From contig JAGFZX010000004.1 in the NCBI GenBank assembly GCA_017889585.1, forward strand, positions 44,239 to 108,238: a stretch of 64,000 nucleotides of DNA, written 5' to 3'. A model generated the notes under the pieces. The model had not been told where the DNA came from, made no database searches, and saw nothing but the letters and a program-made list of their open reading frames with translations. Positions 8,586 through 18,326 of this stretch are shown piece by piece (within the stretch, counting starts at the first letter, position 1; the number at the start of each line of letters is the position of its first letter). The position numbers and the translations under genes were made by a program. This DNA is from Bacillota bacterium (GTDB lineage: Bacteria > Bacillota > Negativicutes > DSM-13327).

Positions 8586-10229
8586 TTAAACTGACTTAAA
8601 TAACCCAAACCTACGTAATATGATTGCCATACGCACACCAATGAGAGGCATCTGTTTGATATCCTCTTCACCAATACCACCTAACAGTAAAAGTACAGCA
8701 CCGTATACGATACCACCGAAGAATATCCCCATCACCGTAGCTAAGGCACTGCTAGCAGTTTCAATCATCATCACATCATAAGTTATATAGATTACGCCCC
8801 CCATAGCAGTTGCCGCCATAATAGTCTTCACTAAGCTTTTAATATCCATGACAAATCCTACATAACGATTTACGAAATACATATTCAAAATTGCACCTAT
8901 GCCAAAATCAGCTACAGTTGCCCATGATGCCCCTTTAATCCCTAAGGTCGGCATAGCAGTAAGCCCCCAATTCATAGCAACCTTAAAGACAACAGCAATC
9001 CCCATGTTGATAACCGGAATAGAGGTATGCCCCATGCCTTGTAACACGCCAGTCGTAACCTGGTGTATGCCTAACAAAAAAATCCCTACTGATATGATGC
9101 TAATGGAATGGCTAGCCTCAGGTGCATTATAAACTAATTGAGAAATGGGTTCAGCCAGTAACCATAAGGCAACAAAACCAGGAATAGTAACTAAATTAGA
9201 AATTCGCATTGCCGAGGCAGTCTGCTGATAAATTCGGTTCTTATCATTAAGCGCAAAGGATTCAGAGATTGCTGGTACCAGACTAATACATAATGCGGCA
9301 GTTAAAATTGTTGATAAATTCAGTAATGGTACCGCCATACCTGTCAGATAACCAAATAATTCTGTAGCTTGTTCTACTGTATACCCTGCTACCTCTAATC
9401 GTGCCGGAACAATAAACAGATCCAAATTTGCTACGATTGGCAGCATAAGACTAGATAGCGACACAGGCAAAGCCAACTTGGCAATCCGTTTAATAATACT
9501 AATACCTGATTCTTGAGGGTTTGTTTGATTTTGCTTTTCGATTTTATCTTTAAAATTCTTATTCAACTTCCAATAGTAATAAATCAGCACAAGTAGACCA
9601 GCTACCGCCCCAGGAGCAGCACCAAGACTAGCTCCGCCTGCCGCATATTCCAGGCCCTTTGGCAATAACCAACTGGCAAATATGAGCATTGTAATGACCC
9701 TAACTAATTGTTCAACAATCTGTGAAATAGCTGTAGGTGTCATTATTTGACAGCCTTGCAAATACCCACGGAAACTGGATAAAATAGTAACAAAAAATAC
9801 GGCCGGTGCTAAAGCAAGTAGTGCATAATAAGCCCGGGCATCATGAATAAACTGGTATTTAATTAACAATTCAGCACCAAAATATAATAATAAACTAAAG
9901 AATAACCCTGTCAATGTCAATACTGTTAAAGAAATGTGAAAAACACGATTAGCACCCCTAAAATCATTTAGTGCTAGCTTTTCAGCAGTAATAATAGAAA
10001 TAGCTATCGGGATACCGGCAGAAGATACACTCAGTGCTAGAAGATATATGGGAAAGGCCATCTGATATAAACCAATTCCCTCCCCGCCTAACACCCGTGA
10101 TAAAATAATCCAATTTAAAAAACCAATCACTTTTACAACAATTCCGCCCACCGTTAAGATCAATGTGCCTTTTAGAAAGGAATTACTATGTTTTTTAATT
10201 ACTGGTGTTTGTTCTCTTGATTCCGTCAT
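8586..10229 (-). CDS. SpoVB/MurJ-like polysaccharide flippase (MOP superfamily)
   Basis: Membrane protein of 547 residues with about 14 hydrophobic segments, beginning after a short charged N-terminus. The sequence SFLKGTLILTVGGIVVKVIG opens the first segment as in the SpoVB / Wzx group of the MOP superfamily. Members flip lipid-linked glycans across the inner membrane: lipid II for MurJ-like proteins, spore cortex precursors for SpoVB. Which substrate applies cannot be told from sequence. Start ATG with GAAGGATAT upstream. The 108-bp structured element follows downstream. Confidence 0.88.
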   Translation of the reverse strand: MTESREQTPVIKKHSNSFLKGTLILTVGGIVVKVIGFLNWIILSRVLGGEGIGLYQMAFPIYLLALSVSSAGIPIAISIITAEKLALNDFRGANRVFHISLTVLTLTGLFFSLLLYFGAELLIKYQFIHDARAYYALLALAPAVFFVTILSSFRGYLQGCQIMTPTAISQIVEQLVRVITMLIFASWLLPKGLEYAAGGASLGAAPGAVAGLLVLIYYYWKLNKNFKDKIEKQNQTNPQESGISIIKRIAKLALPVSLSSLMLPIVANLDLFIVPARLEVAGYTVEQATELFGYLTGMAVPLLNLSTILTAALCISLVPAISESFALNDKNRIYQQTASAMRISNLVTIPGFVALWLLAEPISQLVYNAPEASHSISIISVGIFLLGIHQVTTGVLQGMGHTSIPVINMGIAVVFKVAMNWGLTAMPTLGIKGASWATVADFGIGAILNMYFVNRYVGFVMDIKSLVKTIMAATAMGGVIYITYDVMMIETASSALATVMGIFFGGIVYGAVLLLLGGIGEEDIKQMPLIGVRMAIILRRFGLFKSV

Positions 10230-10315
10230 TTTCTATATCCTTCGCTCCATAATATGATGTTATTATTCACTCTATCTGCTATTACTACCCTATATTATTG
10301 ACAATATACTATACC

Positions 10316-10912
10316 TCAAGTAGTAGATCGCTTTCTTATTATATAATAAATCGCCAAAATAAACAGCCCACCCGCTACAACTAAACTAGCCTCATGACCT
10401 ATCGTACGCATTGTAGGCCAATTTTCCCCGAGTAGCATCCCTACATAAACAAGAGCAATCGTCCAAGGTACCGACCCTAAAATCGTGTATAAGACAAATT
10501 TAACAAAGTTAACCCTTGCAAATCCGGCAGGTAGCGAGATAAATGTACGGACAACAGGCAATAATCGTGCCACTAGTACTGTTATTAAACCATAACGATC
10601 AAACCACTTCTGGGCCATCGCTACATTCTTCTCAGATAAAAATACATACCTTCCATACTTTAGGACAAAGGTTGGTCCGCCATAATAACCTATCAAGTAA
10701 GACACGATAGAGCCCATCAATCCGCCTACTACGCCAGCGATAACGGCCAACTTAAAGTCCATTCTCCCGAGAAAAACAAGATAACCGGTGAAACCAAAAA
10801 TGAGTTCACTAGGAATCGGTATATTGGCACTTTCCAGTGCCATCCCTATCAGAATAGCAGGGTAACCCCATATATCAATAAAATCAATCACCATTTGAAA
10901 TATCTGCTCCAT
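10316..10912 (-). CDS. DedA family membrane protein
   Basis: Inner-membrane protein of 198 residues. The DedA/SNARE-associated core is visible: ESANIPIPSELIFGFTGYLV near the N-terminus, then the arginine-containing ARLLPVVRTFISLPAGFARV loop, and hydrophobic segments on both sides. DedA proteins are thought to move or flip lipids such as undecaprenyl phosphate; no specific substrate can be assigned here. GGGAGG precedes the ATG. It stands alone between the flippase and a zinc-ribbon gene. Confidence 0.93.
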   Translation of the reverse strand: MEQIFQMVIDFIDIWGYPAILIGMALESANIPIPSELIFGFTGYLVFLGRMDFKLAVIAGVVGGLMGSIVSYLIGYYGGPTFVLKYGRYVFLSEKNVAMAQKWFDRYGLITVLVARLLPVVRTFISLPAGFARVNFVKFVLYTILGSVPWTIALVYVGMLLGENWPTMRTIGHEASLVVAGGLFILAIYYIIRKRSTT

Positions 10913-11062
10913 GAATAGCCTCCCTAAAACAACAACCGTGATAAGAGTAGCTCCACCACTATATGTGAATATAGAATAGACTTGCCATACACTACATAGA
11001 GATTTTAGTCTTTTTATGTCTCTTTTGCAAACATTATCAATATTTTTTAGAAAAACACATAG

Positions 11063-11422
11063 TTAACGCTTCCACCAACTATAGATAGCTAACAGACCAC
11101 CTAATATCGTTGTTAATCTTTGGTATTCCTTAATTGTTTGAAATGTTGCTAAGATATATATTAATCCCCCAATCATCGCTACTGAAGCTAAGTAATACAT
11201 TACCCTCTCTACTTTAGACCTATTAGTTGGCGCCTTCTTTGGAAAAATCCTTTTATACCATGGTGCTGAGCCAAGTGGCTGCCCCCTCGTACTACGCAAA
11301 ATTTTCTCATCAATAACAGGAATAGGCTGAGTGTCTCCCGAACGATCTCTGAGTTGCCGACCACACTTACGGCAGTATCTTACATTATAATGAATTTTAT
11401 TACCGCAAAAATCACAATACAT
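11063..11422 (-). CDS. Zinc-ribbon membrane protein, hypothetical
   Basis: 119 residues if started at ATG 11422, which puts the zinc ribbon CDFCGNKIHYNVRYCRKCG at the very N-terminus as in similar proteins. The frame stays open to 11479, but neither start has a strong ribosome site. After the ribbon come a basic linker and two hydrophobic segments near the C-terminus (YYLASVAMIGGLIYILATF and LTTILGGLLAIYSWW). The CxxC-x13-CxxC pattern suggests one bound zinc. No function is known. Confidence 0.72.
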   Translation of the reverse strand: MYCDFCGNKIHYNVRYCRKCGRQLRDRSGDTQPIPVIDEKILRSTRGQPLGSAPWYKRIFPKKAPTNRSKVERVMYYLASVAMIGGLIYILATFQTIKEYQRLTTILGGLLAIYSWWKR

Positions 11423-11560
11423 AATTGCCTCGCACAATAATTTTTTTCTAGTTTTCCCAATATTTTCAAAATAAATCATGAACTTAACATCCGCTCTACT
11501 AAAACCTCCGTCTGGTCATAAAGGAAACTTGTCTTGCGCTACAATTATCCACTCTAGCGC

Positions 11561-11590
11561 AAAAAACCGCATCCCAAAGATACGGTTTTA
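11561..11590 (-). terminator. Terminator of the gamma-glutamyl operon
   Basis: AAAACCGCAT / ATACGGTTTT stem with one mismatch, followed on the minus strand by TTTTTTGCGC. It lies 65 bp past the response-regulator stop. A second stem, TTGCGCT / AGCGCAA (11534-11562), abuts it. Confidence 0.75.
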
Positions 11591-11653
11591 AATAAATATT
11601 ATATGGGGATGCTGATACCCATACAATGTTTATTTCTTAAAGAATAGGACTAT

Positions 11654-12277
11654 TTATAACTTATATTTATATTTATTGCGTGGCCGTCCGACTTTTCCAT
11701 AATCACAGATCACAAACAATTCATCCTTAGCAACCATGTATTGCAGATAACGAACTGACGTCTGATAGGCTAACCCCACATTTCGTGCTACATCTTCAAT
11801 ATAGAATCCATCTGGCGCCGAAATACAATAATCTGCTATCATCTGCAAGGTAACTTGATTAATCCCTTTACTAACCATGAAATGCTCTTGAACTTCACGC
11901 TGTTTTTCCAATAATTTAAGATGAACATTAATTCTCGCTACAAGATCAGGAACTCGAATCGGTTTATTCGCAAAATCATTAGCTCCTGCATCTAAAAATT
12001 CGTCAGCAAGTTCTTGACGGTCGTCAACTGTTAAAACAATAATAGGAACCTTTCTATCTATTGTCCGTATCTGCTTTACTGTTACTATCCCATTCTGCTG
12101 GGGCATATGGTAATCCATCAATATTAAATCAGGCTTTAGTGTTTTCACCTTACTTACGCCCACAATACTATTAGGCTCGGTATAAATATGCCAGCCTACG
12201 GTTGCTCCAATCGCTCCTATCGTATAAAGAATATCTTTATCATCATCAACTACTAATATCGATGTTTTTTTCGCCAT
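11654..12277 (-). CDS. Response regulator, CitB/DcuR-like
   Basis: Receiver domain of about 120 residues, with acidic pocket VVDDDKD, phospho-acceptor Asp in LILMDYHMP and conserved Lys in ANKPIR. An ~80-residue C-terminal DNA-binding region follows, with a helix-turn-helix in YIEDVARNVGLAYQTSVRYLQ and a basic tail GRPRNKYKYKL. The architecture fits the CitB/DcuR family that answers dicarboxylate-type signals. It is the last gene of the operon, 4 bp after the kinase. It probably regulates the gamma-glutamyl operon itself; that is inference from context. Confidence 0.9.
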   Translation of the reverse strand: MAKKTSILVVDDDKDILYTIGAIGATVGWHIYTEPNSIVGVSKVKTLKPDLILMDYHMPQQNGIVTVKQIRTIDRKVPIIVLTVDDRQELADEFLDAGANDFANKPIRVPDLVARINVHLKLLEKQREVQEHFMVSKGINQVTLQMIADYCISAPDGFYIEDVARNVGLAYQTSVRYLQYMVAKDELFVICDYGKVGRPRNKYKYKL

Positions 12278-12281
12278 ACTA

Positions 12282-13631
12282 CTACACCCCCGGCAACGTA
12301 ATTATAACTTTCGCTCCACCATCAACATTGTTACCAATACCAATTTGGCCACCATGTTTCTCAATGACATTACGTACAAATGGCAAACCCAGACCAGAAG
12401 ATTTTTTCGTGGAAAAACCGATCTCCCAAACCAGTACACTCTGATCCTCCATAAGGCCCTGTCCATTGTCGATAACAACAATAGATACCTCGCCTCCCTC
12501 AATTTTTTCCACTACAACACGAATACAGCCTGTATCTTTTTCTACCGCTTCGAGAGCATTTTCCAAAATATTTATGATCGCACGTGTCAATTTAATTTTG
12601 TTAGCATGTACTAATGAGTTGTCCTTTATAATCAAATGAAACTCTGCAATACTATTAAGCTGTGGTACATGAGCCACTGCATATTCAATCAATTCTCTGA
12701 TTGCTATAATCTGTTTACTATCATCCTGAAGCAATTCATTAATCATTACATTCATTTTATCTACCATATCACTGATATAACTAGCGTGTTTCTTAACCAC
12801 TTCTTGATTATCAGAAATAGCAATCACTCCTGCCAAACCTTGTATACTTGTTAACGGAGTTTTCAAATCATGAACAAGAGACTGTATCTCCCTAAGGGAT
12901 CTGTTTTCGATACTTTGCAACTGTAGCTGATTATTCAAATGTTCAATTTCCAAAGCATGCTCCACAGCCTTAATTTCTCTCATATAAATATTAAGTAGTC
13001 GGGCAATAATAAATGCATTACCTACAAAAATAATACAAAGACAAATACCAGTAACGTTCAAAAAATTATCCGCTGTATTTAGCAGAGCAATATCCTTTAA
13101 ATACATTGATACATTACCCCGTCCAAAGCCATATGCTGTTAAAAACGGTACAATATCTAACCATTCTACACCAAACAGCAGTAATGTAAATACTGTGACT
13201 TTATGTACAACACTGCGAGCCATATTGCGGTTTCTATTTACAATCATAATCGCAAAAACCAACGTCATAGCTGGAACTCCAAAATCATAAGCAATATTAT
13301 AAATCAGATAAATGACTTGATAAATAACGGGAATTAGGAATAAAATAAATATTTTAAACCAACGACTACGTTTTGTATCAAAAATACCTAATCCTTCACC
13401 AACTAACAGTATCCCAATATAAATAGGCAGCGCACGCAAGGTATTCAGTACCACCAACCGTACAGAAGCAAACAATAAGCTTGCAGTACTGCCTGTAGCA
13501 ATACTGTGCTCAGCGAAAGGCAATATGCCAAAATCTTTAACTTTTATCATCCAAGGAGCCAATAACCCCAGTATGACACAGCTTATTCCCCAGATAATCA
13601 AACGTCGATTCCCTTGTACGATAACGCTCAT
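12282..13631 (-). CDS. Membrane sensor histidine kinase
   Basis: 449 residues from ATG 13631, whose ATGA overlaps the pgsW stop. This start is preferred to the longer frame, which lies inside pgsW. The first ~240 residues hold about six hydrophobic segments and no large outside domain, so the signal may be sensed within the membrane. Then come a coiled region, the phospho-acceptor His in LVHDLKTPLT, an N-box in NILENALEAVE, and G-boxes in IDNGQGL and SGLGLPFV. It pairs with the response regulator 4 bp downstream and is translationally coupled to pgsW, tying sensing to polymer export. Confidence 0.92.
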   Translation of the reverse strand: MSVIVQGNRRLIIWGISCVILGLLAPWMIKVKDFGILPFAEHSIATGSTASLLFASVRLVVLNTLRALPIYIGILLVGEGLGIFDTKRSRWFKIFILFLIPVIYQVIYLIYNIAYDFGVPAMTLVFAIMIVNRNRNMARSVVHKVTVFTLLLFGVEWLDIVPFLTAYGFGRGNVSMYLKDIALLNTADNFLNVTGICLCIIFVGNAFIIARLLNIYMREIKAVEHALEIEHLNNQLQLQSIENRSLREIQSLVHDLKTPLTSIQGLAGVIAISDNQEVVKKHASYISDMVDKMNVMINELLQDDSKQIIAIRELIEYAVAHVPQLNSIAEFHLIIKDNSLVHANKIKLTRAIINILENALEAVEKDTGCIRVVVEKIEGGEVSIVVIDNGQGLMEDQSVLVWEIGFSTKKSSGLGLPFVRNVIEKHGGQIGIGNNVDGGAKVIITLPGV

Positions 13632-14638
13632 AGCTTCCACCACACCTTCTGCTTGCCATACCACATACACACTACAACACCAATAATCCAAACAGCAATC
13701 ATCACCCGTAAATATAAGGGTACCCTGATAGACCAAAACACTCGGCTATGACCCACTTCTCCAGAATGTATATCATAATGAGCAGCTAATCGATTTATGT
13801 TAATAAAATGAATTACTCCACGATTGGAATTTATAAACTCTGCCGCCAATCCTCCTGTTATGGGATGATAAGGCTGATACCCCTGTGTTAATCCCTGACG
13901 CAGCAACGCATCATGTCCATGTTCACCAAAGATAACATGGCTACCACCAACATTGACCAACACTTTGGGCAAACTCCCATTATTCTTAGTCTTATACAGT
14001 TCTATGCGCCTCTGAATAGCATCTGCAAGGGTACTACCACCAATTAGAGGTACTCCTGAACGTTCAATCGCAACATCTATCATTGCCAATCCTTCAGCAG
14101 TCAATCCATTTCCCTGATCCTCTCCGCCACCACGCCCTACAGCACTAGATCTCCAGGACCAAACTCCCTCATCAATCAGCATTTTCTCCATATCAAGCCA
14201 AGTAAAATCCGGTCGATTTGCCCCCCATGTAGAAGCACCCACTGAACTTACGATAACTGGTTTTGCCCCGATAGCATCAATTGCCGCTATCACCGCAATA
14301 TTTAAAGCTGGAAATGAACTTGACATATTTACAGCTACATTATCACCAGCATGTACTCCTGCACTATGGAGCATATCCACAGCAACAGCAGCAAAGTCTG
14401 GATTAGTCGATAATATTTTAGCATCATGAGCCCCGAGGGTAGTGGTAATAGGAGTATACTCTTCACCAATCAGCATTGGACCAATTACTTTTTGCGCCTG
14501 AATTGCCATTAAAGTAGCATTCATCTTGGTATTATAATCCTGGCTATACTGCCAAGAAGTAAGTTTGGAGCAAATAAGAAAAAACAACACATTAACTGAC
14601 AGCAATACTATAGCAGGAAGATTTCGCTTTGCTACCAC
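13628..14638 (-). CDS. pgsW: Poly-gamma-glutamate system protein PgsW
   Basis: 336 residues from the GTG at 14638, which has GGAGGGG 5 bases upstream and overlaps the end of pgsC by 7 bp. One N-terminal membrane segment (LPAIVLLSVNVLFFLICSKL), a long outside domain rich in Gly/Ala, and one C-terminal membrane segment (VMIAVWIIGVVVCMWYG). The outer domain includes KPVIVSSVGASTWGANRP and VNVGGSHVIFGEHGHD, which match the family called poly-gamma-glutamate system protein in pgsBC loci that lack capA. Its biochemical role is not established; it may replace PgsA/CapA in polymer release. Confidence 0.82.
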   Translation of the reverse strand: MVAKRNLPAIVLLSVNVLFFLICSKLTSWQYSQDYNTKMNATLMAIQAQKVIGPMLIGEEYTPITTTLGAHDAKILSTNPDFAAVAVDMLHSAGVHAGDNVAVNMSSSFPALNIAVIAAIDAIGAKPVIVSSVGASTWGANRPDFTWLDMEKMLIDEGVWSWRSSAVGRGGGEDQGNGLTAEGLAMIDVAIERSGVPLIGGSTLADAIQRRIELYKTKNNGSLPKVLVNVGGSHVIFGEHGHDALLRQGLTQGYQPYHPITGGLAAEFINSNRGVIHFININRLAAHYDIHSGEVGHSRVFWSIRVPLYLRVMIAVWIIGVVVCMWYGKQKVWWKL

Positions 14639-15069
14639 AGCATCCCCTCCCCAGCCAAAACAATAAGGCGAGTCATTAACACTGCAACCGTCAGCCACAG
14701 AATCGTCCAGCCAATTCCTTGACGCGAAAAATCTCGCGCAATCAATCCTGGAATCAAATAACCAATGATCATAATTCCATGATCTGATATGGATCTAACC
14801 ATAAATAATCCAGAAATCATTTGGCTAATGACCATTCCCGTAATAATATATATAGCAAATAGTCTTCTACCATATAGCAGCATATGTGATTGGACTTTTT
14901 TTACAATTCCATGTGTCAGTAATGCGATGATCATCGTTCCTATTAACCAACTGGGCTGCAGGGCAAACATCGCCAGATAGCCAGCAACAACAACTCCACC
15001 TGCCGAAAATCCAGTAAATTCTGTAATTAAGAGAGAAACCGCAATTCCGGAGAACAAAAATACATGCAT
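14632..15069 (-). CDS. pgsC: Poly-gamma-glutamate biosynthesis protein PgsC/CapC
   Basis: 145 residues, almost entirely hydrophobic (about five segments), with the length and composition of CapC, the membrane partner of the CapB ligase. It begins 5 bp after pgsB and its stop overlaps the pgsW start. Sequence such as TGFSAGGVVVAGYLAMF near the N-terminus is typical of the family. It probably forms the synthase/export channel with PgsB. Confidence 0.92.
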   Translation of the reverse strand: MHVFLFSGIAVSLLITEFTGFSAGGVVVAGYLAMFALQPSWLIGTMIIALLTHGIVKKVQSHMLLYGRRLFAIYIITGMVISQMISGLFMVRSISDHGIMIIGYLIPGLIARDFSRQGIGWTILWLTVAVLMTRLIVLAGEGMLW

Positions 15070-15074
15070 AAACC

Positions 15075-16223
15075 TTATCCTCCGCTCAAATTCCCCATAA
15101 ATTCTTGGGGTAACCCTTTCATATTTCCTGCTGCGAAAATAATAATTCGATCCTCAGAGCATTTTTCTATAATAGATTCCAATTCACTAAACTTTGGCTT
15201 GTCGGATAAACAATATATCTCACCCGATTCCTTGCACAACTTCTTCAATAACGAACTGGCAAAATCTCGATCCCCAGCCACAACAAAACTACCTTTATGA
15301 ACGGAACTTAACATTTTACATAATTGAGCAGTACGATACTGTCGATCTGAACGACAATTAAGCAATACAACTGCTCTGCCCTCTAACGGCATGCAATGAT
15401 TCCAGAGCCATAAAGTTGATTCTGGATCATTGGCAGCTAGTGCATTGACAATGGTCACCCTTTTATTACTCACCATTAATTCTGTTATCGTTAAGTTTCC
15501 AGCATCCGCAGTAGCTTTACGCATACCATCAATCGCTACCACAACATCAACCCCAGCTAATTCACAAACCCTTAACGCAATAGCCACATTATCTGGAATA
15601 ATCTCATACCCAAAATCTTGCAAATATGTAGCGTCCAATTGTTCGCCAGCAACTGCAAACATTTCCGTCCCGCCAATAACTGGTTCCAATAATGTTCTAG
15701 CTTCCTGCGTAGTAACAAGTTTTCCATTCTCTGGAATGGTATTACTAAGGGCCATGGCAATTTTTTCAAGACCATCCCCCATTACATCTTCGTGATCGGC
15801 TCTGATATTTGTAATAACGCCAATATGAGATTTAATCAAACGGCTCTCGCAAAACTTTTGCAGTTCAGGGTTTATTGCCATACACTCCACAACAATGGCA
15901 TTAGCACCACAAGCAACTGCCTGCTTTATCACACTAATATTTTCTATTATATTAGCAGGGCCTTTACGCTTAATATATTGCTCACTACCATCAGGAAAAA
16001 TCATTTTAGCCTCAGTACCTGTTGTTTTGCCAACTACTTTGTATCCACCAGCACCAAGTCCTGCCGCAATCAGTCGTGTTACACTAGACTTGCCTCTCGT
16101 ACCATTGACATGAATACGTAGTGGTAACTTTCGTAAATTTTTCTCATGATTACTAGCTTCCAAATAGAAATACCCATACATTACCAACAACACTATAGCA
16201 TAAAAATATATTTCATTATTCAT
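15075..16223 (-). CDS. pgsB: Poly-gamma-glutamate synthase PgsB/CapB
   Basis: ATP-dependent amide ligase of the Mur-ligase superfamily, which elongates gamma-linked glutamate chains. It has 382 residues, an N-terminal membrane segment (FYAIVLLVMYGYFYL), then the P-loop HVNGTRGKSSVTR near residue 40. The acidic motif VVECMAINPE and the following NIRADHEDVMG are CapB hallmarks. Family length is about 390-400. The ribosome site is weak. pgsC follows after 5 bp. No capA/pgsA or capE is found in the window. Confidence 0.95.
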   Translation of the reverse strand: MNNEIYFYAIVLLVMYGYFYLEASNHEKNLRKLPLRIHVNGTRGKSSVTRLIAAGLGAGGYKVVGKTTGTEAKMIFPDGSEQYIKRKGPANIIENISVIKQAVACGANAIVVECMAINPELQKFCESRLIKSHIGVITNIRADHEDVMGDGLEKIAMALSNTIPENGKLVTTQEARTLLEPVIGGTEMFAVAGEQLDATYLQDFGYEIIPDNVAIALRVCELAGVDVVVAIDGMRKATADAGNLTITELMVSNKRVTIVNALAANDPESTLWLWNHCMPLEGRAVVLLNCRSDRQYRTAQLCKMLSSVHKGSFVVAGDRDFASSLLKKLCKESGEIYCLSDKPKFSELESIIEKCSEDRIIIFAAGNMKGLPQEFMGNLSGG

Positions 16224-16282
16224 TACAAACTAATCAGCCTCACTTGCCAGCCTTTAATAAAACTTCTGTTACCATATCGTTA

Positions 16283-17113
16283 TCATTTATCAATAACACC
16301 CTGGCTAGATACTAGAAATTTAGCAATTTCAAAACTGAAATTCACTCGATCTTCAAGTGGCTGATCACTACTTGTTTCTACTGTAAAAGCTGGAACTTTT
16401 AATACTGTATTGGCATAATGAACCGTACTGCCAACGATAGGATTGGCGAGTACCGAAAATTTCTTTTTTGCCTCGGTAATTTGCTTGTTAATATGCTCCA
16501 CTGCATCCATAGCTAAAAGAGCACTCGTATCATCCGTACCTGGCAAAATAGTCTCACCAACCGATTTGGAATCTACAGCATTAAAGGCATATCCTTCATG
16601 CAAATCAAGTACCATCGCCACCTGATATTTTTTCATCAACTGAACGATATCATAAGTAAGCCTTTCTGCGGGAGTACCATCGCTTTTCCCAGGATAAGCA
16701 CGATTCAAATCTTCTATTTCAGGCAATGTGCGTTCATTGGCATCTAGCGCTACATTATTCGCCCTAGGAATGACAATTAACTTACCCCTCAGTACTGGTA
16801 TCTCCATAAATTTACTTGCGGCTAACGAGCCGGCTGGCTCATTGCCATGGATACCACCCACCACCATAACAGTTGGTCCTTCTATAACAGATTCATAAAT
16901 ATATGCCTTGCTCGTATATGGAGTACCTGGTACCAACTCTACGACGGTCTTCTTAACCTCGGCCCGTGGTTGACCCACTTGAGCTGTTTGACTATCTTGA
17001 CTGCTCGAACTAGAACTTTGATTGCCTACAGTTCCACAACCAGTAAAAAAAATGATTATACTAAATAATACACTAATCCACAAAATAGGTTTTTTATCAA
17101 AATTCGTTATCAT
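16283..17113 (-). CDS. Lipoprotein of the succinylglutamate desuccinylase/aspartoacylase (M14-like) family
   Basis: 276 residues from ATG 17113 (AGAGGG upstream). Signal peptide with lipobox IIFFTGCGTVG puts it on the outer face of the inner membrane or in the outer membrane. Zinc-ligand elements are visible: GGIHGNEPAGS (His, Glu), then VLDLHEGYAF (His) and a later VETSSDQP. The family cleaves N-acyl or amide bonds of acidic amino acids. In this operon a role in trimming gamma-glutamyl polymer or its fragments is plausible (inference). The next gene upstream encodes a longer relative. Confidence 0.85.
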   Translation of the reverse strand: MITNFDKKPILWISVLFSIIIFFTGCGTVGNQSSSSSSQDSQTAQVGQPRAEVKKTVVELVPGTPYTSKAYIYESVIEGPTVMVVGGIHGNEPAGSLAASKFMEIPVLRGKLIVIPRANNVALDANERTLPEIEDLNRAYPGKSDGTPAERLTYDIVQLMKKYQVAMVLDLHEGYAFNAVDSKSVGETILPGTDDTSALLAMDAVEHINKQITEAKKKFSVLANPIVGSTVHYANTVLKVPAFTVETSSDQPLEDRVNFSFEIAKFLVSSQGVIDK

Positions 17114-17166
17114 TATATATAATCCCTCTATTACATTTTTAATAATAATAATTCCATAATAAAGTT

Positions 17167-17196
17167 TCTGCTGTGTCACGAATGTAACACAGCAGA
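17167..17196. terminator. Hairpin between the two deacylase genes
   Basis: Perfect stem TCTGCTGTGT / ACACAGCAGA with a 10-base loop. The T-run lies on the plus-strand side, where no gene is present. On the minus strand it is an intra-operon hairpin followed only by AAACTTTATT. Confidence 0.5.
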
Positions 17197-17200
17197 TTTT

Positions 17201-18313
17201 TTATAGATAAGCTCCCATGCCCTTTGCTGTAAGCTCTTGATATGTAGGAAGATTTATAATCTTAATCTGTTGTGGCATTTTTTGATTATATACATTGACT
17301 AATTCCATGATAGCAGATACATGTCTAGCTACTCGCACCTCAATAGGATGGCCCTGCTCATCAAATGGTACAAACAATCGTCCCATTTTGCCAGCTTGCA
17401 CATATAAGGGATCACGACCATTTAAAATGCTTTCGTCACTAATTTTACCACGCAAACGTCCTTGTGCAGGATTAGAGGTTTCCATCAGTATCGCAAGAGT
17501 ATCGGTAGCATCTCCCCATTCTCGGTGAGATAAACCACGTAGCTTAACAGGAGATGGTTCAATTCTCATATCTACGGCATCCATCTGTAAGTTCATTGTG
17601 GCTTCTGCGGCAATATCCATTGCTCGGTCATGAGCAACAATAGCATTAATAACGGGATACTCAGGGGATGCTTCATGTAGGTCAATCGACATATTGACTT
17701 TTTCACTTTTAATTACTTGCATAATACCATATGCCACTTTTTCGGTCAGATTACCATCAGGTCGACCAGGATATGCGCGATTTAAGTTCCGCGTATCACT
17801 ACCTGCTAAGGTTTGTCCTGAACCACTATGTACATAAATGTCAGGATCTGGCCACTGGTCAATCGGATTGGTGGCACGTGAACCATAACGGAAAGTTCTG
17901 TCACCTTGAGCTGTTTGGATTTTTAAATAAGATGGAGTCCCTTCCATATGATCAGAATGACTAAAGGCACTATTATTAGCCCTTGGAATAATGATCATCC
18001 TGCCTGTAGTTAGTTTAGCATTTTCAATCATTAAAATTGCACTAAGATAACCTGATGGTTCGTTAGGATGAGTCCCCCCAAGCACCATAAGCGTTCCACC
18101 TGGGTTACCACTATCTAAGACATAGATATCTGTATCACCACTTGTGCCTTTTAAATCTGCAAAATAATCACTTAAATGCTTGATTACTGTAACGCCTGCC
18201 CCTGATTTAATTATCTCTGGAGTCTCCCGGGCAATAAATGCGGGAGTGACAACCCCAATAATCGCTAAGACAAAAACTAATAAAAAGCTCGCCGTTTTAT
18301 AACTTCCTTGCAT
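17201..18313 (-). CDS. Succinylglutamate desuccinylase/aspartoacylase-family protein, exported
   Basis: 370 residues from ATG 18313 (AAGGAGG 8 bases upstream). N-terminal hydrophobic segment FLLVFVLAIIGVVTPAFIA is a signal peptide or anchor without a lipobox. The metal-site elements LGGTHPNEPSGY and SIDLHEASPEYP match the family, as does a late VLMETSNP-like element (ILMETSNP). It resembles the neighbouring 276-residue lipoprotein in the same motifs but has an ~80-residue insert between the first two. Probably a zinc hydrolase acting outside the cytoplasm on gamma-glutamyl or N-acyl products. Confidence 0.83.
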   Translation of the reverse strand: MQGSYKTASFLLVFVLAIIGVVTPAFIARETPEIIKSGAGVTVIKHLSDYFADLKGTSGDTDIYVLDSGNPGGTLMVLGGTHPNEPSGYLSAILMIENAKLTTGRMIIIPRANNSAFSHSDHMEGTPSYLKIQTAQGDRTFRYGSRATNPIDQWPDPDIYVHSGSGQTLAGSDTRNLNRAYPGRPDGNLTEKVAYGIMQVIKSEKVNMSIDLHEASPEYPVINAIVAHDRAMDIAAEATMNLQMDAVDMRIEPSPVKLRGLSHREWGDATDTLAILMETSNPAQGRLRGKISDESILNGRDPLYVQAGKMGRLFVPFDEQGHPIEVRVARHVSAIMELVNVYNQKMPQQIKIINLPTYQELTAKGMGAYL

Positions 18314-18326
18314 TATCAATACCTCC

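Noticed and set aside
11521..11562. Possible third copy of the nrdD-type leader (GCGCAAGACAAGTTTCC on the minus strand)
   Set aside because: Only the GCGCAAG.CAAGTTT stretch matches. The upstream CCAAGT and the GGGCAAC loop are missing, so the similarity is probably chance.
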